From NCBI RefSeq assembly GCF_029784155.1, contig NC_073693.1, forward strand, positions 285,916,875 through 285,980,874: a DNA stretch of 64,000 bases. Reading direction: 5' to 3'. Below the pieces are notes generated by a model. It had not been told where the DNA came from. It saw nothing but the letters and a program-made list of their open reading frames with translations, and ran no database searches. Position 1 is the first letter of the stretch, and every line of letters starts with the position of its first letter. This document shows positions 12,580 to 23,980 of this stretch, one piece after another. Both the position numbers and the translations under genes were made by a program. Source of the stretch: Uranotaenia lowii. Its lineage: Eukaryota > Arthropoda > Insecta > Diptera > Culicidae.

Positions 12580-13894
12580 AGCACTAGAGGCTCTGTTTTC
12601 TATCAAACCTCTACACTTGTTCCTAAAACAGGAAGCCTTCTCATGTGCTTTTCGTCTACAGGCAGTTGGTCTCTGGCTGTCAGGAAATATCGAAAGATCA
12701 TCGAGTCATACAAATGTGTGGCCTGAATTAGTTAGATTAAACAAGTTCAATCTAGCGCCAAACGATTTAACACTCTCGAGTAGTTTTCCCTACATGGGGT
12801 TTAAAGTCAAATTTCCTTCTCCTCAAGAATGGTTATCAGGTTTCGTAGAGGACCAAATGTCCTCTCATATTGTATTCTATACTGACGGTTCATTATCAAA
12901 CGGCCGTGCAGGTGCAGGAATTTACTGTCACGAGTTGAACATAGAATATGCTCAACCTCTAGGAAAATATTGTACAGTCTTTCAGGCTGAGCTATATGCT
13001 ATTATGTATGGAGTGCAAATTGCACTTAAAAAGAAGATTATGTTCAGAACAATTTATTTCTGTTCAGATAGCCAAGCAGCTATCAAATCTCTCAGTGCTT
13101 CCAGTTCTAGATCAAAACTGGTAATCACATGCCGGAAAGCAATCGAAGAACTTGCTGAAGGCAATGGATTAAACCTTCTATGGGTACCCGGACATAAGGG
13201 AATTTTTGGAAACGAATGCGCCGACGAACTCGCTAGAGCTGGGTCGGAAAAGGAATTTTACGGACCAGAGCCGGCTGTCCCAATATCACCATGTTGGTTC
13301 AGAAACCAAATTCAAACTTGGTCCTCTAACCAGCATGAACGGTACTGGGAAGAGTTGGACACTTGTCGTCAAACTAAATTATTTTTAGAAAAACCATCTC
13401 CAATCATATCGAGTTACTTATTAACTTTAAATAAATCTCATTGCAGCATCTTGATCAGAGCACTCTCCGGTCATTGTAAACTCAACTATCACATGCACAA
13501 CATTCAGCGTGCTGAATCTCCAGTATGTGGTAGTTGTGAATCAGATGTGGAAGATCCCTTCCATCTTATATGTAACTGTCCCTCATTTGCCAGACTACGT
13601 TTTCGTACTCTGGGATCTTACGCTTTAAGCGAATCTGAGTTTAAGAAATTAAACTTAAAAAACATTCTATCATTCCTTACCGAATGTAGAAAAGAGCTTT
13701 AATGCTAATAATCCCTAGTGGAAAGGCTTTATGCCATCTTAAATAGATTGAATTTATTTCTTCCTTTTATAGGTTTTTCAGGTTTCTCAGGTAAATGATG
13801 AAATCTTGGATAAAAAAAATAGGCTAGGCACAATTTTCCCGTATGTTTGGATAACGTGCCGCTATTAAGCCTACCCCCATTCTGATACCTGACC
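12580..13894 (+). mobile_element. 5'-truncated non-LTR retrotransposon inserted in a Jockey RT
   Basis: This 1315-bp insert is flanked by the identical 15-mer TTAAACTCCTACTGC (12565-12579 and 13895-13909). Removing the insert and one copy restores a continuous RT reading from ...FVRVVKLLL to LFEFLIPSGVPQGSNLG. The insert contains only the C-terminal part of ORF2 and a ~190-bp 3' untranslated region without a poly(A) tail. Severe 5' truncation is normal for target-primed reverse transcription. Because the conserved TPTAALE motif is encoded across the left junction, part of the duplicated 15-mer probably also matched the incoming element (microhomology). The RNase H domain plus C-terminal CCHC-like motif indicates an I/Loner/Outcast-like clade. 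Confidence 0.9.
12617..13702 (+). CDS. Non-LTR ORF2 C-terminus: RNase H and zinc-knuckle domain
   Basis: The frame is open from just after a TAA at 12566-12568 to the stop at 13702; 12617 is only a TTG, so this is an ORF fragment without a genuine start. Upstream codons give TPTAALEALFSIKPLHL, typical of the region after the RT. Counting from 12617, an RNase H fold runs from about residue 84 to 210. Its catalytic set is visible: D90 (YTDGS), E125 (QAELYA), D151 (SDSQAA), H193 (PGHKG) and D203 (NECADELA). Near the end a C-x2-C-x8-H-x4-C pattern (VCGSC...FHLICNC) forms a zinc-knuckle-like motif. RNase H removes the RNA template strand during retrotransposition. The domain is intact, but RT and endonuclease are missing, so autonomous activity is not expected. 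Confidence 0.9.
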   Translation: MFLKQEAFSCAFRLQAVGLWLSGNIERSSSHTNVWPELVRLNKFNLAPNDLTLSSSFPYMGFKVKFPSPQEWLSGFVEDQMSSHIVFYTDGSLSNGRAGAGIYCHELNIEYAQPLGKYCTVFQAELYAIMYGVQIALKKKIMFRTIYFCSDSQAAIKSLSASSSRSKLVITCRKAIEELAEGNGLNLLWVPGHKGIFGNECADELARAGSEKEFYGPEPAVPISPCWFRNQIQTWSSNQHERYWEELDTCRQTKLFLEKPSPIISSYLLTLNKSHCSILIRALSGHCKLNYHMHNIQRAESPVCGSCESDVEDPFHLICNCPSFARLRFRTLGSYALSESEFKKLNLKNILSFLTECRKEL

Positions 13895-13909
13895 TTAAAC
13901 TCCTACTGC

Positions 13910-14200
13910 TTTTCGAATTTTTAATACCATCCGGCGTACCTCAAGGTAGCAATCTTGGACTGTAATTATTCATTCTGTTTGTGAACGATTTTTGCAACCA
14001 AATGACCTCGCAGAACTGTTCTACGCGGATGATCAGAAGCTTCATCGACCAACTACGTCACCGTCAGATTGTCTTGTACTACAAAATGTAACGAAATGCT
14101 GTTACCAGATTGGACATTGGACATTGAGTGAATGTGCTGTTTTCAATAATATTTTAATCCACTGAAAAGCCGAAACGTCCTGAATCAAACGACAAAACAG
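13910..14200 (+). pseudogene. Jockey-type reverse transcriptase, 3' fragment
   Basis: This continues the fragment ending at 12579. It reads LFEFLIPSGVPQGSNLG, then after a stop LFILFVND, and after a further frame change LFYADDQKLHRPTT, followed by a diverged thumb-like stretch with SDCLVLQNVTK. YADD is the RT catalytic core and the S-G-V-P-Q-G-S block lies before it, as in Jockey LINEs. Coding similarity fades after about 14150. Together the two pieces represent roughly 600 bp of one RT domain. Confidence 0.83.
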
Positions 14201-14371
14201 GAAACAAATATTGAACAATTTTCTTTAAATTTGGCACAGCAAGATGATTCAGTGTAAAATTGATTTTTTAACAGTTTTCTAACGGAGGAGCACAAATACC
14301 GAAAAAAAGCGAATATGTCAAACAATTGACATAAGGTACCTTATGATAAATCAATCAGATCAATACAATTT

Positions 14372-14407
14372 ATAGTAGAACGAAGTCTACTACTACGAAG
14401 TCAGCTA
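14372..14407 (+). mobile_element. Candidate Helitron 3' terminus
   Basis: A 7-bp hairpin (tagtaga...tctacta, about 14372-14391) is followed by a short spacer and CTAG (14404-14407) next to T. This is the hairpin plus CTRR-T arrangement of Helitron 3' ends. I could not find the matching 5' TC end, so only the terminus is claimed. Confidence 0.45.
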
Positions 14408-14410
14408 GTT

Positions 14411-16608
14411 TATCGATTTTTCGATCCTAAATTCACAGATACTGTTGATTATTCGTTCAGATGATCGATAGAAAATTTATTCACCAACAATATGCAAAAC
14501 AGATATTTCAAATTGATGTTTTTCAGTCAGAGATTTTTTGGATCTAAGTACAAGTAGTCTTTATCCTAAATTTCATATTTGGAGCAAAACTCAAAAACTG
14601 ATCTACTGAATTTTTTTAGAATTTCATTTCCGGATTCGAACCTTGATTCGTAAGCTAGTACTACATAAGCCTTAAGTATTCAACAGCTGATATCTGCAAG
14701 GTATTATGGCCGCTTTTAAACTTTAAAAAAACTGTAGATATTTATTATATGGTTCTTTCGGTTCGATATCGAGCAATAGAATTTATTGATATAGCATCTC
14801 ATTATGATCGTGGTATAAATTTTGAAAATATTCGGACAGTTACTAGCTAACGTCAACTTTCAGTTCTAAACATGCAAAATTACTTTCGTCTATGGACTCG
14901 GTTGTTTCATATGAAGTTGATGTGTTTTAACGTTTTTTATTGAATTGAAATTTATTTATTTTAATAGGTGCAAACAAGATACTATAACTAGAAGAGGCAC
15001 TTGGTTATATTTGTTCTCTTCCATCAAAACTACTGTAGTGTAGTGTAGAACTACCTTCATGCAAGTCAAAAAAATATTTAAAAAAAAATTAAACAAAGTC
15101 AAAACTTGATTAACAAACAGCTAATATCAAAGCTTCTAAATTTACCATCCAAATTCTGTTTTCCCATGATAATCACATAATTGTTCAACAAAACGCAACC
15201 AAACTGCATCAACTAAAAGGGAAAACATTCCTGCAACTGATGAATATCACCACATTTGAACCCGGAAATCAGTCAACCATGTAACGAAAAGCCCAAACGT
15301 AACCTCAAAAAAAAAACACTAGAAAGAAACCGGCATACTTTATTTCAAGACTACTAGCCAAGACTAGAACAGCCCGGGAAGGGCGGAATGAGTTATGAAT
15401 GTATTTAACCTAGTTTTAACGCCTTCCGTGAGACAGTTGCGTTTTTCGAGTCCCCTCCCTACCTTCTCGAGTCATCGAGGAAATAGTTGTACAATAAAAA
15501 AAACAAACCTAAATGCGGGAAGACACCTCTATCCCGTCCAAATTGGAGGCACGCGGAAGAATCACCTGGCGGCTGTTTGATGGCGTGCTCGCTCGTGCTC
15601 CCACTCTGATGGACGAACACCCACATTTCATCGATGGAATTTCCTAGTCATATATCTATACAACAGAGAGAGACCCATTTTTATTTCTTCTTCTTCGAGG
15701 TGTTCATTTTGTTTTCACACCATTACGGCGGTTGATTTGTGTGGTTTTTAACTGACCATCAACCTTAGGCGGCAGTTTTAAGGAGGTGAGAAAAGCACAC
15801 TTCGTCACCCTGGTTTGTTGTGTCGTAGGCTTCTAACCGACTTCGGTTTGGTTTGGATTTAGTTGGGCTATTAGTTTTACGAGCCCTCTGTTAGAGGAAG
15901 TTATTTTGTGGCTGAGTCGTCCCCCGAGTCTTCATTCGATCGACATCGTCATCCATCATAATCGTTTATCTCTTTCGTTTATGGGCTCGAATTGATTAGT
16001 GAGAATGAGATTGAATATTTATGAGCAAAAAAATGGCGATTTTATCTTCGGTGTTCATCAGCACGTGACATCAAAACTGTGTAGAGTTTAATCAAAATGT
16101 ATCAAAGTTATGAGCATACTTATCCTGAAGTACTTGAGTATTACGACCAGAAATCAACACTATTTCAAGAATATTGAAAAACCTTTTATAAAACAGAAAT
16201 TTAGCCAGGCGTATGTTTGAACAAATACCCTAATGCATGTTCAATATCTTCAAAATTATTGTTTTGGTACCATATAGTAATGAAGACATAAAACATCAAT
16301 AACAGTTATTATTTTTTTTTAAACCAAACTGCTTTTATACGTGTTCTTTCAGAAGCATTTTTAATCGAAAGATGAACAAAAATGTTACATACATTTAGGG
16401 GCAAAAATTATAAACATGGCCTAAAATACTTTAGCTACCAACAAGCATAAAATGAAATTTTATCTTCATACAATACCCTAGCTCCTCCCAATAATTCCAT
16501 TTTTTCACAATTTATCATTTGATAAGGGTTTCATCCATTTGTCCTAGACAGGCTTTCTCTTGTGGAAAATGCCCCTATTTTATAATTATCAGAAATTTAT
16601 CCCATAAT
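14411..16608. other. Gene-free stretch; balanced-composition block at 15.4-16.0 kb
   Basis: No gene is supported. From about 15360 to 15990 the sequence is less AT-rich and not visibly repetitive, so it may be host intergenic or regulatory DNA. The 61-residue open frame at 15395 is not convincing. At about 16397 and 16570 the words 'taggggcaaaaattata' and 'aaatgcccctatttta' form a loose inverted pair that may be the remains of another small TIR element. Confidence 0.35.
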
Positions 16609-16610
16609 TA

Positions 16611-17574
16611 CCGTCAACTGGGGCAACATGCAACAATTTTCAACTTCAATGGCTTCTAAAATCTTAATGCTCACAGATAATCATACCTCTTGTACATCAA
16701 AAGTTTTAAGGTAGATGGGTCACCAAACTGACGTTGTCAGAAAAATTATTGGTTTCACCAGTTATTTTTAAATTTACAAAAACATGCGATTTTCACCCTA
16801 CTAAGAAAAAGGGGTAAGTCGCAACAAACTCTGTAATTTATGAAAAATCAAATGAAAACCATTGAAAATTCATAGTTTTTGATACATTTGTGATGTCATA
16901 ACGCATAAAGCACCAATTGCAGTAAATTTTGGTTTTGTTCGAATTAAATTTTTAATTTTTTCAGACAAAAATGTTTTTAAGAAAAAAGTGTTAATCTTCT
17001 GCATACATTTAGGGGTAAAAATACTACAAAATATTCTATTAGCTCAAATCATGAAAATAAATCTTAGGATGGATGAAATTTTAATGTTAACTAACGCATA
17101 ATGTAAAACAACCATATCCAAGCATATGGAAACGCGCTTTATGAGATTTAGTTCCGATTTGCATTTTGTTGCATTTTACCCCAGACGGGTAACTGAATTA
17201 TAAAAATATTTATTTAAAAAAATTGAGTGATTGTTCGAAAAATATTTCCACATGATCAATATTGGTATAGGATAAGGAAACCAGTATAAAGTTTGTAAGT
17301 TATATCATCAAGCCAATCCGTCATACTGGGTAAAGTTTTTTACGGCATCGAAAAATGTTAAAAATTGTACATTCATTGTTCGATTTTTCAAATTTTATAT
17401 GAAAATCGAAAACTTAAAAAAAACTATCTTGAGATTCAAGAAACTATGTCATCATCATTTTGTAATCATTAAAAGATAACTTTATCTCATTACATTAAAT
17501 TAAAAATTGAATCTGTGTGGTGTTATATAAATGTTGCATCCAACCCCACTGTTGCATGATGCCCCGTTTGACGG
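16611..17574. mobile_element. TA-flanked TIR element, 'GGGGCAtCATGCAACA' family
   Basis: The ends are inverted repeats of 25 bp matching at 22 positions, beginning CCGTCAA and continuing GGGGCA-[AT]-CATGCAACA. TA lies outside both ends (16609-16610, 17575-17576), as expected for Tc1/mariner-like insertion. The phrase 'GGGGtaa..TGCAACA' recurs inside in both orientations: about 16812 and, inverted, about 17169 and 17532. The element is 964 bp, AT-rich and non-coding, so it is non-autonomous. Confidence 0.75.
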
Positions 17575-17576
17575 TA

Positions 17577-20147
17577 CTATATAAACAAAATCTAAATTAT
17601 GCAAACATAAAACAACATAGAGAGGGGGGCTAAAATTACCATCACTTTAATCATACCAAGTACTACAAATCTGGAGAATATAGGTACTAGAAAATCGGAA
17701 TTAAAAAGGGCCTCCTTGAAGTTATAATATTATTTCGAGATATTATCTCGAATAGTGACACTCGAATGTAAGCTGAGGGCCCCCAGGAGTGAGTATTGCA
17801 GAGTTTTTCCCGCATTTATGAAGGCTGAGCAAATTAAGACCATTTTTCCAGAACTTAAAAAAAATATAAAATCTAAGCATATGTTTAAAAATTAAAAAAA
17901 AAATCTAGAAAATTCTAGGCAGAATTCAGTGATAATTGGACAACATCAAGAATGAAATAAGGAATAATACCTACAACAAATTTGATTATTTTTTTCGAAA
18001 TACGTCAGCAACTTTAAAATCGTTTTCCAAACTTCCAGATAAAAACCAAATAAAATTAAGCTTGCAAAAAAAAACATTAGCCCAACATGAGTTTTCAGTT
18101 TTTCCTGTATATAAATCCAGGAAAATAAAAATATTTTTACAATATTATGGCCATCAGCCAGACCGTAATTTGCTTTACTTGTTTACTCATACATAATCTG
18201 GAAAATCTTGAATGTCTACCCACAATAAATAATACATCACGTTCTCTTAGGTAAATGAGTGAAAGAAAAATATATTTTAAGGAGTTCCCAGCGAATAAAG
18301 CATTATGTTTCGATTATGAAATATTTTCTCAACAGTAAAAAAAGTTAAGGCTTTTAAGGCGACTGGAACTAATTTTAATTTAGCTTAGTCGAGATTTAAA
18401 CAAATTACAGTTCCTTAGTAACAGTCGGAACAGTCGGAAATGATGTGTAAATTAAGAAACAAATTAAAATAAAACACGACTTTTCAGTTTTTGCATACAT
18501 TAATTGTTGCAAATTTGTTACTTTATGAAACGACCGTTACCGTTTTAGTTCATGTTCACCTAAATGGATTTAAAAACTTTACAAAAAAATATTCCTGTTA
18601 TCCGCAAATATCAGGACAAATGCCGGGGGTAAATGAAATTAAAAAAATATATGTCATTGCGTCGTTTGAAACGAAATGTAAACAAAAAGTTTAATTTCGA
18701 AAAAATACAAAAACTGTCATAAACTAGTCGCAACTTTTTTACATTTAGAATATTTGTAGTCTGGTCAACGTATTCTATACGACAAATATAATTTTTAAAT
18801 AGTTTCGATAACTTTTTCAGTGGGTTTCTGTAAATTCTTAAGATGTTTCATACGACGCGAGATATAAAGAACTTGGGGGAAAGAAACTTTAGTAGCTTAA
18901 ATTGGCCCAATCAGCCAAATGAAGATTGAAAACTGAGATACTATATTGAATTTTCATTCCCATTCCTGAAACTGTTCGAACTGAAGTTTTCTACTATTGA
19001 TTTTGATGTGCCTTTATTTTAAAATTTTCCTCATTGAAGTAAATATCCTGAACTCCGCAAATAATTTTCCAATTGATAATTCTCAATTTTTTTATAATTC
19101 AAATTGAGATTCAATTAACTAAAATTTTCAAGTCTTTGTTGTTTTTTAAAGTTTCATGGTTTTCTAAATTTTGGGAACTCGAGATCTTTGAAAAAACATA
19201 AAACTTCTAAACTCATATGATTGTTTTTAATGATAACTGATTATGTGTTTTGAACTTCTAATCTACATTCTAATTTTATGTTTGAAAATTTATTTTTTGT
19301 CACATTTAGAAAAAACTATATAACATTTTTTTCTGGATTCAATATTTTATGTAAAATTTAAAAGCAGAACCACATTTTTAAAATTTCAACACATTACATA
19401 AAAACGTTTATTTGTGTTTATTTTATATTCATTGAAATTGAAAATTGAAATAAAATTTATATTTTGAATTAAAAAATACTGTTTTCCTTTTTGGCAGTGA
19501 TCGTAACTTTGTTTCTCAAGTTTGTATACGAATTGCATTTATTGTTTGTTTTTTAAATATTGATTTGAAGACATTATTTTAATTTGAGACACTGAATTGT
19601 AGTTCGGAAAAAATCTGATTTCAGGGTACAAATAATAATCTAGAACTCTTGTTCATATCCGTATCTTCATAGAATTTGAATTTACTTCCTTTGATTTTTT
19701 AAAGTTTTGGATTCTAAGTCTAAAATCTTAATGTTCCCAATTGTTCTGAGGGAAATATTTATCCTGCATTCGATGAAGCACAAACCAAGCTATCAAAGAG
19801 TAAATTAAAAATAATATAATATCTTTCATCAATTTTTTCTTAACTCGAAAACTCTAGTTGCTAATAAATTTATTAAAAAAAATTAAGAATCAAATTTTGA
19901 AATTATTAGCTCTTATAAGAGTTTCCATTTTCGATTAGATGGCATATTAAAAAACCCGATTTAATACACTTAACAGTGGATTTGAGCCTTTCTTTCAGAT
20001 TCAAAACATATTTGTTTTGCGTGTTTTAATCCATAACGGTAGAATGTTTACAAAAATCACTTTTATAAATGATTTTCGTTAAATGAAGCTCTCAAACGGA
20101 ATAAACTATAGGGGATGAAAAAAAAACTATAGGAGATAAAATTTGTC
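17577..20147. other. AT-rich stretch; one orphan MITE end
   Basis: No gene is supported. The only item I recognise is at 18491-18530, where 'acattaattgttgcaaatt' and 'gttactttatgaaacga' match the right end of the piggyBac-type MITE family found complete at 51550-51706 and 36092-36483. No left end was found. Short G-rich phrases at about 17624 and 17775 resemble the modular arrays elsewhere. Confidence 0.4.
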
Positions 20148-21350
20148 AAAAATGTCAAATTTGCCAATTTTGTCGATTTAATCAATATTGACAATTTTAT
20201 GGATTTTGCTAGTTTTGATAATTTTGTCGATTTTGTCGATTTTATTAGTTTTGTAATTTTTGTTTATTTGATTCAGTTTTGTCAATTTGTTTAATCTTGT
20301 CAATTTTGTCAATTCTGTAAATTTTGTCAAATTTGTCAATTTGATAAATTTTGTCATTTTTGTCAATTATAAGAATTTTGTAAAATTTGTCAATTTGGTC
20401 TATTTTGTCAATCTTGTCAATTTTGTCAATTTTGTCAGTTTTGTCAATTTGGTCAAATTTTTCAATTTCGTCGATTCAATCAAAATTGTGATTTTGCGAT
20501 TTCTGTAAATTTTGACTATTTTGTCGATTTAATCAATTTTGTCATTTTTGTCAATTTTAACAATTTCTTCAAATTTGTTCAGATTTGTCAATTTTGTCAA
20601 TCTTGTCAATGTTTACAATTTTCTAAATTTTGTCAATTTGGTCAATTTTGTCAACCTTCTCAATTGTGACAAACTTGTCAATTTTGTCAATATTGGCAAT
20701 TTTGTCAATCATGTCAATTTTGTCAATTCTGTCAGTTTTGTAAATTTTGTCAATTGTGTCAATATTGTCGATTTTGTCGAAATAGTCAATCTTGTCAATT
20801 TTGTCAGTCTTGTCAATCTTGTTAGTTTTGCCTATTTTGTGAATTTTGTCAATCTTGTCAATTTTGGCAATTTGGTCATTTTGTCAGTTTTGTCAATTTG
20901 GTGAATTTTGTCAGTTTTGCCAATTTGGTCAATTTTGTAAGTCTTGTCTTTTTTGTCAAATTGGTGAATGTTGTCAGTTTTCACATATTGGTCAATTTTG
21001 TCAATTTTGTTAATTTTATCACTTTTTTCAATCTTGTCAATTTTGTAAGTTTGTCAATTAAGTCAATCTTGTGAATGTTGTCAATTTTGTCAATTGTGTC
21101 AATATTGTCGATTTTGTCGAAATTGTCGATATTGTCAATTTTGTCAATTTTGTCAGATTTGTCAATTTGGTGAAGTTTGTCAGTTTTGTCAATTTGGGCA
21201 ATTTTGTCATTTTTTCGGTTTTGTCAATTTTGTTAATCTTGTCAATTTTGTCAATCTCATCAATTTTGTCAACGTTTTCAGTTTTGGCGATTTTGTCAAT
21301 CTTGTCAATTTTGTCAGTTTTGTTAATTTTGTCAATTTAGTTAAATTTGT
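20148..21350 (+). repeat. 9-bp minisatellite (GTCAATTTT)n, ~1.2 kb
   Basis: About 1.2 kb consists of a degenerate tandem 9-mer, GTCAATTTT, with variants GTCAATTTG, GTCAATCTT and GTTAATTTT. Because the unit is a multiple of three, long frames stay open on both strands and read VNF/VNL repeats on the plus strand and LTK/FTK repeats on the minus strand. These frames are by-products of the repeat, not genes. Larger internal duplications are visible: the 'tcgattttgtcgaaat' segment at about 20768 recurs at about 21107. The array stops sharply at about 21350. Confidence 0.93.
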
Positions 21351-21679
21351 TTTTGGCCAGCCTGGCCAAAATGGTTAATGCGTATTTATGTGCCTTTTCC
21401 AAAAAAAAATCCGAAATGCTTCAAACACTACTATGGAGGACTTGGTGGCGCCACTGTTTGGATTGACTCCCAAGCCGTTTTCGTCAGACACCAACCCCAA
21501 CAACAAAACGCAACAATTGCACAGGTTTTTCTATGCGAACGAAAAGCTTTCATTGCGCAACGTTAGATCTGAAGAGAAAAGGGAACGAAAAGGGAATTTG
21601 CCCGAGAGCTTAAAGCTCGAGAGGATTGAGAAGCATTTGTCTAATTAGATTTGCTTCCACGGGCGAAATTCTCTCCTGT

Positions 21680-21716
21680 CGTTCGTGCCTAGGAAGAAGC
21701 TTCCTGAGCACGAACG
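21680..21716. repeat. Imperfect hairpin
   Basis: CGTTCGTGC (21680-21688) pairs with GCACGAACG (21708-21716). An inner stem AGGAA/TTCCT is separated from the outer stem by two weak or mismatched pairs. The structure sits just upstream of repeat copy A at 21.73 kb. Its role is unknown. Confidence 0.6.
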
Positions 21717-21729
21717 GCACGTGAGAAGA

Positions 21730-22535
21730 TGAGAGGATGTGCATACATCGTCCGCGTACCCGTGTTGTTTTCCCCTTCTCAGAGCAATCTGTTTCTGAAT
21801 ATAATGTTGGCCGAAGTTACTATCGCTTTCGTACCATGCAGTGTGGGCATGACTTACTCATCAACGACTTCATTATTTTCGGGGTCGTACCCCTTGGTGA
21901 AAACCATTTTTATGTTAAATAATTCGGAGCTTCGGTTCCGAAATATTTTGAAATGGTTCGGTTTCAATCTGAACCATTAAAATGAAAACAATACAACGAT
22001 TGGCAGGGAAAATTTGATCTGTCGTCTTCCTCCCACAAGATTTCTGTCACGATGACATCAAACCTGAGTGGGAGTGAAGCTTACCTGTTCTCCCTTCCAC
22101 ACATCGACAGGACCATAGTTTTAGCTAGCAAGCGCGTATCTATGACGTCACGTATAATTTGACGTCATATATACGATAATCTTGATTTTAGTGATTGCTG
22201 GTTTTGGCTAGCAAGGCCAATTGACACGTTTTTTTGGATGATAATTACTATGAAAATTTAATTTTCAAACTATTTTGTTATTTTTTCTTTCTTTTATAGA
22301 CCGAAGAAGAAAAAAAACAAATTTTTTAAGATAAAAATCATTTTTATTGTACTGCCCAGTTTCGCAAAAACATGCAAAAAAGTTTACAAAAAATCACACC
22401 AATACACACAAATACACAGACATCGTCTGAACTCGACGAGCTGATTCGATAGGTACCTATAAAGGTATATCTAAGACCCATAATTAATGATCTCCAAAAT
22501 CGACCGATAACTATACCTTTCTGAAAGAAAGGCAA
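21730..22535 (+). repeat. Dispersed ~0.8-kb repeat, copy A
   Basis: This is homologous and co-linear with 25300-26145. Shared landmarks in order are 'cgtaccatgcagtgtgggc', 'ttcggggtcgtacccct', 'ttcggagcttcggttccga', a paired CRE-like palindrome, 'gtttcgcaaaaac' and the terminal 'cctttctgaaagaaaggc'. The last ~200 bp, read on the minus strand, keep an open frame (GLRYTFIGTYRISS...), shared by both copies. I treat this as repeat-derived. The terminal segment resembles repeats I associate with mosquito genomes. The left boundary is approximate. Confidence 0.8.
22141..22169. promoter_or_regulatory. Paired CRE-like sites in inverted repeat (copy A)
   Basis: TATGACGTCA (22141-22150) and its inverted copy TGACGTCATA (22160-22169) flank a 9-bp spacer. 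Each contains the full CREB/ATF consensus TGACGTCA. The same pair is conserved in repeat copy B. Function is inferred from sequence only. Confidence 0.45.
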
Positions 22536-22839
22536 AAAGGTTCCCAACCATGTGTTTCAAATAATTCAACATTTGCTCTGGGTAACTTATGAAGTGAAAA
22601 CAGCGAAAAATAAGTAGCAATGATTCTAACATAGAGTCCAATGATCGGTAAAACATATTTTCAAATTTGTATATATGATCATTTTTGAAATTTTTAGTTT
22701 AGTAAATGGAATGTCGGCCTGGTCTACATGCATAGGTATACCGATCATTAAAAAAAAACATACCGATCAAAATCAATTAAGAACATGAATATAAAATTAA
22801 AGATTACAATATAAAATATGATTCTAACATAGTGTCCAA

Positions 22840-23480
22840 TGACCGAACACCGAATTATGAATCTCAATATTCAACATGAATCCGCATCTCCGTTTTGAAC
22901 TCGATCTGTATTTTAAATTCAAATTCGAACTAAGTCTGAACACTTAAACTAATGTTGAGTTTACACTCTGAATCTGAATCTCAATTCTGAATCTGAAATC
23001 TAATCCTGAATCTGAGTCAGTTTTTTTTTCAATTCGATTAATGAATCTGAATTTATCAATTATCAGATATCAATTTGAATTTGAATTTTGAGTTAAAAAC
23101 TTTGAACCTGACCCATATTTCGAGTTCAATTTACGATTCTGAATCTGGTTTCTAAATCTAATTTGAAATTGCATTTGCATTTGAATTCGACATCAGAATT
23201 TGGAATGAAACTGTTGGATCGAAACTTCCAATAAGAGCTCCGAGTCCGAATGTACACTCTGAACCTGAATCTCTTTTTTGAATCCGATTTTTGAATCTGA
23301 ATTTGGAATTTCAATTTGAAAATGAATTCGGAGTTCAAATTTTGAACATGAATTTTTAATCTGAATCTAAATATGACTTCTTAATGTAATTTGAACTTGA
23401 ATTAAAATGAAAATTTTTAATCGAAATTTTCAATATGAGTTCTTAGCCAAATCTGCGCCCAGAGCCTTATTTGTATTCTT
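22840..23480. repeat. Degenerate (GAATCT/GAATTT)n simple repeat
   Basis: About 640 bp is built from loosely tandem six-base words (gaatct, gaattt, gaattc) with many substitutions. A shorter block of the same type lies at 24860-24965. Open frames here, such as the 70-codon minus-strand frame rich in F, K, R and S at 23126-23338, are consequences of composition. Confidence 0.75.
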
Positions 23481-23507
23481 ATTCCGATTTTTGAATTTGA
23501 AGAATTG

Positions 23508-23605
23508 AGGTACATGACCATTCCTTCGGTCATGTACCTAATGTTCTACCTATTAGAAATACTAGAACATTAGGTAAAAATATCACCTAATGTTCTAGTA
23601 TTTCT
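23508..23605. repeat. Two adjacent hairpins, one with a perfect 21-bp stem
   Basis: The first hairpin pairs AGGTACATGACC (23508-23519) with its exact complement at 23528-23539 across an 8-nt loop. The second pairs AGAAATACTAGAACATTAGG plus T (23555-23575) with its exact complement at 23585-23605 across a 9-nt loop. 'AATGTTCTA' also occurs between the two hairpins. Perfect complementarity in otherwise degenerate sequence suggests recent origin. The second is shorter than a usual miRNA precursor. Confidence 0.85.
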
Positions 23606-23980
23606 CACACAGATCATAAACCTGGAACTTAAATCTACACTTGCAGATAATCGTAAACAAAAATTCACATCAGTTTTATTTTCTCCACATCGATAAGCAT
23701 TTTGTTGCATTATTTTTGAATAAAATATTTTTAATAAATTTTTGGGTTTCTGCATTAGAATTTTAAAAGAACATAAAATCGTAAAAGGAAACATTTTTAG
23801 TTGAACAAACTGAACCAATTTAAAGTCACACAACAATAGTCATCACAACTGTAATTTAAATAATTATATTCAAGTGTTATATACACAATTTGTGGTTTCT
23901 TACAAATATTGTATTTATAATATATAATCATGCTTTAAATTTTTGTATCACAACATTTAAATATTCATCCTTAGATATTT

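Noticed and set aside
20178..21378. Several 60-120 codon ORFs with VNFVNL or LTKLTK repeats
   Set aside because: They are frames through a 9-bp minisatellite, open because the unit is a multiple of three.
23555..23605. microRNA precursor
   Set aside because: The stem is perfectly paired and shorter than usual precursors, with a 9-nt loop; a palindromic DNA event is at least as likely.
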